The position numbers and the translations under genes were made by a program. Shown piece after piece: positions 44,470-51,323 of a stretch of 64,000 nucleotides of DNA. How positions within the stretch are numbered: position 1 is the stretch's first letter; every line of letters begins with the position of its first letter. Origin of the DNA: CALAMC01 sp964459465 (GTDB lineage Bacteria; Zixibacteria; MSB-5A5; GN15; PGXB01); NCBI GenBank assembly GCA_964459465.1, contig CAYWLR010000009.1, positions 1 through 64,000 on the forward strand. The letters are read 5' to 3'. The notes under the pieces are model-generated. The model worked only from the letters and a program-made list of their open reading frames with translations. It had not been told where the DNA came from and searched no databases.

Positions 44470-44688
44470 TTATTTCCCGCCTTCTTTAATGACTTCTTCA
44501 ATGGCTTCTTTTACGGCCGCGGTATCAGGTGCCAATGTCGAATCGATCATTGTCGATACCGTATCCATCATGTCGATCGTTTCTTCAACGACCTGTTCGA
44601 CTTGCGGCTCTTCTTTTTTCTGGCCGCAACCGATGACCAGCAAAAGCGCCATTAATACCAAACACGCAATGGCAAAAAATCTCTTCAT
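44470..44688 (-). CDS. Small acidic lipoprotein
   Basis: The 72-aa protein has a signal peptide with lipobox LVIGC (Cys21), followed by an acidic, Val/Glu/Thr-rich segment (VEETIDMMDTVSTM) with no cysteines. It is probably attached to a membrane. Function unknown. It converges on the KOW-like gene across the terminator. Confidence 0.65.
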   Translation of the reverse strand: MKRFFAIACLVLMALLLVIGCGQKKEEPQVEQVVEETIDMMDTVSTMIDSTLAPDTAAVKEAIEEVIKEGGK

Positions 44689-44798
44689 CCCTTACCTCTC
44701 CTTCTCAAAATCCATTTAGTCATTTTATTTAAAAAATGAATTTGACCGGTTATGTCAAGAAAAACTTGCGCCGCAAAATTGGCGTTTTTGCTTTTATA

Positions 44799-44827
44799 TT
44801 GACGCTCTTTTGACTCGCGTGTATAAT
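44799..44827 (+). promoter_or_regulatory. Promoter of the tol-pal operon
   Basis: TTGACG (44799-44804), a 17-bp spacer and a perfect TATAAT (44822-44827) lie 84 bp before tolQ. Confidence 0.75.
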
Positions 44828-44910
44828 TTACGGTTACTTAGGATAGGAGATGGACGGAAATACTTATTTGACAGGGACCAACCGCGCCCCAATAACGTAA
44901 AAGGAATTAT

Positions 44911-45633
44911 ATGACCAGTACGATTATCATACCTTTGTTTCTGGTGGCAGGAAGCATCGGTGAAATTATCAGCCAGACCAGTCTGTTCGGGAAAATAATC
45001 TTGATCATACTCGTGATTTTCTCGATTGTGTCATGGACAATTATGTTCAACAAATGGCGAAGCTTCAAAACCGTGGAACAGCAAAATGCGGCCTTCCTGG
45101 ATTTTTTCCGCCGCAATAAAAAGTTGTCCGATGTACTGTCAACCGCCAAAGGACTGGGCATGTCCACTCTGGCGGGCGTTTTCGAACAGGGGTATGACGA
45201 AATAAAAGACCTGTTGAGTCGCAAAAAGGCCGGTAACCCCGACGCCGAGAAACTTCCCCGGCTCGATACCAAAGACACCGATATTTTATCGATGACGCTG
45301 GACCGCAGCACCAACGAAGAGATCGCCCTGCTGGAGCGCAAGGTCATCTTTCTGGCCACGGTCGCCAATGCCTCGCCTTTTCTGGGCCTTCTGGGAACCG
45401 TGGTCGGGGTCATGGATTCATTCTGGGCTATCGGCGAACGCGGGTCGGCCTCGCTGGCGGTCGTGGCGCCGGGAATCGCTGAAGCACTTTTGGCAACTAT
45501 CGTCGGCCTCGGCGCGGCCATCCCGGCCGTCATCGGTTATAACTGGGCCAACAACAAAATCAAACAGTTTTATGATGCTACTACCGGCTTTGGCCTCGAA
45601 TTTATGGCCCGCTCCAAGAAGGATTTGACATGA
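44911..45633 (+). CDS. tolQ: TolQ/ExbB-type proton channel
   Basis: This 240-aa inner-membrane protein has three hydrophobic segments and the family signature region ATVANASPFLGLLGTVVGVM followed by TIVGLGAAIPAVIGYNW. With TolR it uses the proton gradient to drive the Tol-Pal link during cell division. The following tolR, tolB and pal genes identify it as TolQ rather than ExbB. It overlaps tolR by 4 bp. Confidence 0.92.
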   Translation: MTSTIIIPLFLVAGSIGEIISQTSLFGKIILIILVIFSIVSWTIMFNKWRSFKTVEQQNAAFLDFFRRNKKLSDVLSTAKGLGMSTLAGVFEQGYDEIKDLLSRKKAGNPDAEKLPRLDTKDTDILSMTLDRSTNEEIALLERKVIFLATVANASPFLGLLGTVVGVMDSFWAIGERGSASLAVVAPGIAEALLATIVGLGAAIPAVIGYNWANNKIKQFYDATTGFGLEFMARSKKDLT

Positions 45634-46052
45634 TTGCCAAAAGAAAATATAACGCCCTTGCCGAAATCAACGTCACCAACCTTGTCGATGTTGTTCTGGT
45701 GCTGCTGATAATATTCATGATATCCGCACCCCTTCTGCAGTCGGGTATCGAAGTCGATTTACCCAAAACGAAGGCGGCCGCATTAGAAGAAGAAACCGAG
45801 GGCGTGGTCCTGACGATCGATAATAAAGGCGGTCTGTTTGTCAATGATATCTGGACCCGTCTGGAAAATTTCGAATCGTCGCTGGACAAGGAATTGCGCC
45901 GGATCGGGAAATCCTCGGTTTATCTTCGCGCCGATTCGACCGTACCATACGGAACAGTGGTCGATGTCATCAGCCGCCTGAAAATAATGGGGATCGAAGA
46001 ACTGGGGCTGATAACCGCCCGCGAGGAAAACAATCGCCCGAAACGCCGATGA
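45630..46052 (+). CDS. tolR: TolR/ExbD-type protein
   Basis: This 140-aa protein has one N-terminal membrane helix with the conserved Asp in VTNLVDVVLVLLIIFM and a periplasmic domain. It partners TolQ in the proton-driven motor. The stop overlaps the next gene by 4 bp. Confidence 0.93.
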   Translation: MIAKRKYNALAEINVTNLVDVVLVLLIIFMISAPLLQSGIEVDLPKTKAAALEEETEGVVLTIDNKGGLFVNDIWTRLENFESSLDKELRRIGKSSVYLRADSTVPYGTVVDVISRLKIMGIEELGLITAREENNRPKRR

Positions 46053-46750
46053 AAACCGATTTTATATTTTCATTCATATTGCACTTCATGTTTTTGATCG
46101 TTGTCGTCATCATGGCACCGTTTCAAGCCCGCATTCGTACCGACTTGGGTGATGTCATCAAAGTCAATCTGGCCGCTTTGCCCGCCTTTCAGCCGGAAGC
46201 GACCAAACCGGAACCGATTGTCGTCCCGCAGGCGGTTGTGGCCGACGATCCGATCGCGGCCATACCCGATAAGCTGGCTACCGTGACCGAGGCCAAAAAG
46301 GTGGACAAACCCAAACCGAAACCAAAAGATGACAAATCGAAAGATTATAAACCGGACGCCAAAAAAGGAACCGAGACCCGTGCGGGCACCGAAAACGGTC
46401 AAAAGGACGTGTCCGGCAACTTGCAGGCCGGCTCGAAATTGAGCGGCGCCTCGGTGGACAACGCCTCCTTTAATTATCCCTACTGGTTCGTTCAGGCCTT
46501 TACCAAAATCGAACGCAACTGGACCAATCCCGTTTACGCCAATCAGCCCCTGTACTGTACCATATATTTCCAGGTCATATCGTCCGGAAGAATTATCAAA
46601 ATTGAAATAGAGCAGTCATCGGGCATCGACGCCTTCGACCGAGCCTGCGAAAGAGCCGTCAGGCTGTCACAGCCCCTGCCGCCGTTGCCTGATGATTTCG
46701 CCGAAGAAATTTTAGGCATTCACCTTAAATTCCCCTATGCACCACAATGA
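46049..46750 (+). CDS. TolA/TonB-type energy transducer
   Basis: The 233-aa protein has an N-terminal membrane helix, a Lys/Pro/Asp-rich extended region (about 90-130, KPKPKPKDDKSKD) and a C-terminal TonB/TolA fold (about 145-233) with SSGIDAFDRACERAV. By position it is the TolA equivalent, spanning the periplasm to reach Pal or TolB. The C-terminal domain is closer to TonB-type than to E. coli TolA. It overlaps its neighbours by 4 bp on each side. Confidence 0.85.
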   Translation: MKTDFIFSFILHFMFLIVVVIMAPFQARIRTDLGDVIKVNLAALPAFQPEATKPEPIVVPQAVVADDPIAAIPDKLATVTEAKKVDKPKPKPKDDKSKDYKPDAKKGTETRAGTENGQKDVSGNLQAGSKLSGASVDNASFNYPYWFVQAFTKIERNWTNPVYANQPLYCTIYFQVISSGRIIKIEIEQSSGIDAFDRACERAVRLSQPLPPLPDDFAEEILGIHLKFPYAPQ

Positions 46751-48066
46751 AAATTAATAAAATTATCCTGATTGCTTTAATTTGCGCCGCCGCGACGGCA
46801 TCGTCGATGGCGCAGTCCGGCCTGTCGATTCGTGACGTCCATGGCGAACTAAGCACCCGCTCGACCTATCAGCCCACCAACATCTCGGTCGAGGACGTTC
46901 GTTACAGCGGCATCGACTTTATCACCTATAGCGATACTGTTATCATGCGTAACTGCGCCACCATTTTGCGCAACGACCTCGATTTTTCACCGTATTTTGC
47001 CATCGTTCTTCTGGACTCATTCTTCCTTCGGCATATGGAATTGATAGAAATGTCCATGCTGGGCTGGCAGCGGCTCGGTTCCGAATATCTTGTAAAACTC
47101 GACGCCGAATTCCCCCGCAACCGCCTGCGGCTGTCATATCGCCTGTTCTCGGTCGCCCAGGGCAGGGAAATCCGCCGCAAGTCATTTGAGGATTATAAGG
47201 AAGCCCATCGTTATATCGTGCATGACATCGCCAATGACATCATTAAAACTCTTACCGGCGACGAAGGCGTTTATCGCACGAAGATCGCGTACGTCAAAGA
47301 AGTTGACAAGGCCAAAGAAATTTTCATGGCCGATTTTGATGGCTACGGTGAAGTGCAGCTAACTAATAACGGGTCGATTAATATCTCCCCGGCCGTATCA
47401 CCCGACGGCAAATATATTTATTTCACTAGCTATATGGACGGCGAACCCCGGCTTTATCGCTTGAACCTGAAAAACAATGATGTCAAACAGATCGCCAGCT
47501 ACGCCGGACTCAATGCCGCCCCGGCGGTGTCGCCCGACGGCGAGTATATCGCTTGCGTTTTATCCAAGGATGGCAATTCAGAAATCTATCTGCTCGACAA
47601 AGACGGTAAAATCAAACGCCGCCTGACCAAACACCCGGCCATCGACACCTCCCCGACCTGGTCGCCCGACGGCCGCGAAATCGCCTTCATTTCCGACCGC
47701 ACCGGCCTGCCGCAGATTTATGTCATGGACAACGAGGGTTTAAATGTCCGCCGGTTGACTTATCAGGGCAGCTATAACGATTCCCCCCGTTGGTCGCCTC
47801 GTGGAGACCGTATCGTATTCGTCAGTCGACAGCGCAATTTCAGGGTCTGCTCTGTTGATATCACCGGAAAAAATTTCCAGGTTTTGACCGACCTGGGTAA
47901 TAATGAGAATCCGCATTATTCCCCGGATGGCAATCATATAATTTTTTCATCTAATCGCCTCGGACCGACAGAACTTTACGTGATGGATTTTCTCGGGAAT
48001 AACCAAAAACGTTTGACCATGAGAGGAGGATTTTCCAATCCGATTTGGCTGCCGTTTGAAAAATAA
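46747..48066 (+). CDS. tolB: Tol-Pal system beta-propeller protein
   Basis: This 439-aa periplasmic protein has a signal peptide (cleavage after ASSMA), an N-terminal alpha/beta domain, and a six-bladed propeller. The propeller shows repeats such as ISPAVSPDGKYIYF, PAVSPDGEYIAC and PTWSPDGREIAF. It binds Pal and connects it to the inner-membrane motor. Confidence 0.93.
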   Translation: MKINKIILIALICAAATASSMAQSGLSIRDVHGELSTRSTYQPTNISVEDVRYSGIDFITYSDTVIMRNCATILRNDLDFSPYFAIVLLDSFFLRHMELIEMSMLGWQRLGSEYLVKLDAEFPRNRLRLSYRLFSVAQGREIRRKSFEDYKEAHRYIVHDIANDIIKTLTGDEGVYRTKIAYVKEVDKAKEIFMADFDGYGEVQLTNNGSINISPAVSPDGKYIYFTSYMDGEPRLYRLNLKNNDVKQIASYAGLNAAPAVSPDGEYIACVLSKDGNSEIYLLDKDGKIKRRLTKHPAIDTSPTWSPDGREIAFISDRTGLPQIYVMDNEGLNVRRLTYQGSYNDSPRWSPRGDRIVFVSRQRNFRVCSVDITGKNFQVLTDLGNNENPHYSPDGNHIIFSSNRLGPTELYVMDFLGNNQKRLTMRGGFSNPIWLPFEK

Positions 48067-48111
48067 CAACTGGTCGGATGTATAATATGATAATTGTTAA
48101 CGATTTTAATG

Positions 48112-48140
48112 TTGACCAGAATGCGAATTTTGTGTAAAAT
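48112..48140 (+). promoter_or_regulatory. Internal promoter before pal
   Basis: TTGACC (48112-48117), a 17-bp spacer and TAAAAT (48135-48140) lie 47 bp before pal, in the gap after tolB. Extra pal and cpoB expression apart from the tol operon is likely. Confidence 0.6.
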
Positions 48141-48187
48141 TTATAAACTTTGGAAAATTAAAAACAATAATATCAAGGAGGAGACCG

Positions 48188-48697
48188 ATGAAGAAACTGA
48201 CCATTCTAATGTTGCTTTCGTTCGTAATGGTTTTTCTGGCCGGGTGTCCCAAGACCCCGCCGCCCCCGCCTGCTGAAGAACCGGTTGTCATTCAACCTGT
48301 CTCTCAACCGGAGCCCGAGCCAACACCCGAACCGGAGCCGGTTAAAGAAATGATTCGCGAAAGCGCTTTCATGAAGGTCTATTATGATTTCGATAAGTAT
48401 AACTTGGTTGATTCGGCCAAGGCGGCTCTGGCTAATAATGCCAAGATCTTGCGCGAAAACCCGAGTGTGATCGTCCTGATTGAGGGTCACTGCGATGAAC
48501 GCGGCACGGTGGAATATAACCTGTCGCTGGGCGAAAAGCGCGCCAATGCCGCCATGACGTATTTAAAAGACCTGGGTATCTCGGCCAACCGTATGTCGAT
48601 TATCAGCTATGGGAAAGAAAGACCGGCTGTCCTGGGAAGCAATGAAGCGGCCTGGGCTAAAAACCGCCGCGCCGAATTTAAAATAGTCTCTCAATAA
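48188..48697 (+). CDS. pal: Peptidoglycan-associated lipoprotein
   Basis: This 169-aa lipoprotein has the lipobox FLAGC (Cys19), a Pro/Glu-rich linker and an OmpA-like domain. Peptidoglycan-binding residues are in IEGHCDERGTVEYNLSLGEK. It links the outer membrane to the cell wall. The ribosome-binding site AAGGAGGA is strong. Confidence 0.95.
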   Translation: MKKLTILMLLSFVMVFLAGCPKTPPPPPAEEPVVIQPVSQPEPEPTPEPEPVKEMIRESAFMKVYYDFDKYNLVDSAKAALANNAKILRENPSVIVLIEGHCDERGTVEYNLSLGEKRANAAMTYLKDLGISANRMSIISYGKERPAVLGSNEAAWAKNRRAEFKIVSQ

Positions 48698-48710
48698 CGA
48701 GGGAGCTATC

Positions 48711-49481
48711 ATGTCTTTGAAAAGTTTGGGGAAAGCCGTCGTGATTTTCACGGCGGCTTTTATAACGCTGGTCGGCTGTGCCACCAAGCGTGACGTCATG
48801 ATTGTCGATGAAAAAATCCAGCGCGTTCAGGCCGACCAGAAAAAAGTGGCCGACGCGGTAGGGCGCATCGACGCCATGTTGACCGAGGATAAAGATGCAT
48901 CGCTTGAACTTCGGGCCGAAATTCGCTCTTCGGTTCGAGACCTTCTGACTGAATTCCGGGCGATGCAGGTTAATCTGGCCGACCTGCAGGCCAAAGTAGA
49001 TTACCTCTCCGAACGCGGTCAGTCGCGCGGGGGGCATATTCCACCCGTAACTGCGGCCGGGACTGATAGCTCAAAAAAGGCCGATTCCGTGGCGGTCATT
49101 CCGGCTGTGGACTGCCTGGCCTTGTATGATGAAGCCTTTATTCTGCTCCGTCAGAGCCAGTATAATGAAGCCATTGCCAGCTTCAATGAGTACTTCAAAT
49201 ATTGCTCCACCAGCGACAAGGCCGACAACGCCCGCTTCTGGCTGGGGGAAGCGTACTATTCCATGAAAAAATACAACGAGGCTATCAGCGAATTCGATCT
49301 CGTTTTGAAAAATTACCCGTCATCGGAAAAATGTCCCGGAGCGATTTATAAAATTGCCCGCTCCCATGAAGAACTGGGCCATCGCAACGACGCGCGGCAG
49401 AACTATCAGAAACTGGTCAACGATTATCCCGGCACGCTGGAAGCCGACCAGGCCGCCGAAAAACTCAAAGAGCTCAAATAA
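48711..49481 (+). CDS. cpoB: Tol-Pal associated TPR protein (CpoB/YbgF)
   Basis: This 256-aa protein has a lipobox-like LVGC near residue 22, a coiled coil (about 30-105) and TPRs from about 130 (EAFILLRQSQYNEAIASFNE; EAYYSMKKYNEAISEFDLVL). CpoB links septal peptidoglycan synthesis to Tol-Pal constriction. It starts 13 bp after pal and shows the usual order for the family. Confidence 0.9.
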   Translation: MSLKSLGKAVVIFTAAFITLVGCATKRDVMIVDEKIQRVQADQKKVADAVGRIDAMLTEDKDASLELRAEIRSSVRDLLTEFRAMQVNLADLQAKVDYLSERGQSRGGHIPPVTAAGTDSSKKADSVAVIPAVDCLALYDEAFILLRQSQYNEAIASFNEYFKYCSTSDKADNARFWLGEAYYSMKKYNEAISEFDLVLKNYPSSEKCPGAIYKIARSHEELGHRNDARQNYQKLVNDYPGTLEADQAAEKLKELK

Positions 49482-49482
49482 A

Positions 49483-50037
49483 ATGACCGTTCGACGGCTT
49501 AAAGTAATTACCAGAACCCCGGATGCGGAGATCCCTCGCGCCCGGGGTTTTTACCAACTGGAAGAAGATATTTTATACTTTCCGCTGGAGACCGGTCGCA
49601 CTCGTACCAAATACTTTTCCTTTCTCGATTCCGAATTCGTTTCATTACAGCTCGATCGCGAAGGACGTCTAATTTTTGTCGAAATAACCCTCCCCCGGCG
49701 TCGCTGGCAGGCGGAGCCTAACCTGGTTCTGCCTGAATACGCTGTTCCGGCCGATATGCGATTTCTTGACTTCCGCGAACGTTTCGGCGAACCGGATATC
49801 TTTTGCGATACTAAACGGCAAACAATTTATATTAAATTCTCTGAACGACCCGCCCAAGCGACTTATTTGCTGGCCGAAAATGTCATGGCCCAGGTCGATT
49901 CCGATGACAGCCTGACTGCCTTGTGGTTGACCGGCATTACCGATGACCGCGCCGGGCAGAATATATCTTCATGGCGCAAAATGCTCCGCGCCAATAATTC
50001 CTTCCTGATCGAGACGACTATTTCCGCCCGAATGTGA
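49483..50037 (+). CDS. Uncharacterised protein after cpoB
   Basis: The ATG at 49483 is 1 bp past the cpoB stop (184 aa); the longer frame runs inside cpoB and is shadow. The protein is beta-rich (GRTRTKYFSFLDSEFVSLQL; RLIFVEITLPRRRW), with no signal peptide or membrane helix, and no family recognised. The tight spacing to cpoB suggests co-expression with the Tol-Pal system. Its stop codon lies within the first copy of a 16-bp tandem repeat. Confidence 0.6.
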   Translation: MTVRRLKVITRTPDAEIPRARGFYQLEEDILYFPLETGRTRTKYFSFLDSEFVSLQLDREGRLIFVEITLPRRRWQAEPNLVLPEYAVPADMRFLDFRERFGEPDIFCDTKRQTIYIKFSERPAQATYLLAENVMAQVDSDDSLTALWLTGITDDRAGQNISSWRKMLRANNSFLIETTISARM

Positions 50038-50059
50038 TTCGTACCGAATGTGATTCGTA
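50028..50059 (+). promoter_or_regulatory. Tandem GAATN3ATTC palindromes before dinB
   Basis: The 16-mer CCGAATGTGATTCGTA occurs twice in direct tandem (50028-50043 and 50044-50059). Each copy contains the palindrome CGAATGTGATTCG (5-bp arms, 3-bp centre). They lie 50-80 bp before dinB. An operator for a damage-response repressor is likely but unproven; the pair could also be a slippage duplication. A weak TAATTA-like -10 lies around 50089. Confidence 0.55.
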
Positions 50060-50108
50060 AGTGATTTAATCTTCGCCAGCCCTGCCGTTAATTATAGCGG
50101 AGGTTTGT

Positions 50109-51323
50109 ATGAGTTTATTCCTTTACATCGACGTCGACGCTTTCTTCGCCTCGGTCGAACAGGCGATCAACCGGGCATTGGTCGGGCGTCCGGTTATGGT
50201 CGGCGGGTTGAAACACGAACGCGGCGTAGTCGCCTGCCCCAGCTATGAAGCCCGCGCGCGGGGGGTCCACACGGGAACGCCTCTTCACGAAGCGGCGCGG
50301 TTGATTCCCGACGGCATCTTTCTGAAAGGAGATTTCAACCGCTACGAGGATTATTCCCAACGTTTCTATCACATCCTCGAATCATACACGCCCGAACTGG
50401 ATAAAATCTCACAGGATGAGGCCTGCCTGAATATCGCCGGGGCCATTCGCCCGTTCGGGGACTGCCAAAAGCTGGCGATGGCATTGCAATCGGAAATTAA
50501 AAATACACTGGGACTATCCACCTCCATCGGTATTGCCCCCAGTCGGGTGGCCTCCAAAATAGCCTCCGAACAGAATAAACCATACGGTCTGACCATATTA
50601 ACCCATGACAATATGGCCGCCTTCATGGAACATCTGCCGTTGCGAAGAATTCCTGGGATCGGACATGTGAAAGAAAATATATTGAACGAAATGGGTATTC
50701 ACACCGCCGGGCAACTGGCCCAGGTACCGGAAAACTACCTGAAAATGATATTCGGGCTCAACGGCCTGAAAATCGCCGCCTATTGCCGGGGCGAGGACGG
50801 CCCCCTTCTGCGTGATCATCGAATCATCCGCTCGATCAGCCGCGAAACCGGGTTCGCCGATGATATCACCGACCACGCCGTGCTCTTATCGCATTTTTAT
50901 TATCTTCTCGAGCGGGCCGCGGCCAAACTGCGGACCCTGTCCAAACGGGCCGGGACGGTCAAAGTAAAATTCCGCTATGCCGATTTCCAGACAATCGAGG
51001 GGGCCCACCGAGTGCATCCTTTCACCAACGATGAAAGTAAAATCTATCCTTTGATCGAACACATGTTCACGCGGCTATTCACCCGGCGCATTGGCATACG
51101 CCTGGTCGGGGTGACATTAACCGGCCTTAAAAATTATGTTGATAACGAGACCTTCCTCAATGACCGGGTTGAAAAGGATCTGCGTCTGCGCCGCGGGCTC
51201 GATTCCATCCGCGCCCGTGAGGGCTTCTTTTCCCTGATGACCGGCCGCACCTGGTCGCTGGAAACACGATATAAGAAAGGCGATACCGGCTTTGAACTGC
51301 GTACTCCCGGTCTGTCACAGTAG
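50109..51323 (+). CDS. dinB: DNA polymerase IV, Y family
   Basis: This 404-aa translesion polymerase has catalytic Asp8 and Asp10 in YIDVDAFFASVE, steric-gate region FF (12-13), and the second metal site in SQDEACLN, with Asp103 and Glu104 kept but the usual Tyr and following Asp of SIDEAYLD changed to Cys and Asn. No C-terminal clamp-binding motif is obvious. Its 3' end overlaps the DnaE-like start by 32 bp. A strong ribosome-binding site GCGGAGG is present. Confidence 0.9.
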   Translation: MSLFLYIDVDAFFASVEQAINRALVGRPVMVGGLKHERGVVACPSYEARARGVHTGTPLHEAARLIPDGIFLKGDFNRYEDYSQRFYHILESYTPELDKISQDEACLNIAGAIRPFGDCQKLAMALQSEIKNTLGLSTSIGIAPSRVASKIASEQNKPYGLTILTHDNMAAFMEHLPLRRIPGIGHVKENILNEMGIHTAGQLAQVPENYLKMIFGLNGLKIAAYCRGEDGPLLRDHRIIRSISRETGFADDITDHAVLLSHFYYLLERAAAKLRTLSKRAGTVKVKFRYADFQTIEGAHRVHPFTNDESKIYPLIEHMFTRLFTRRIGIRLVGVTLTGLKNYVDNETFLNDRVEKDLRLRRGLDSIRAREGFFSLMTGRTWSLETRYKKGDTGFELRTPGLSQ

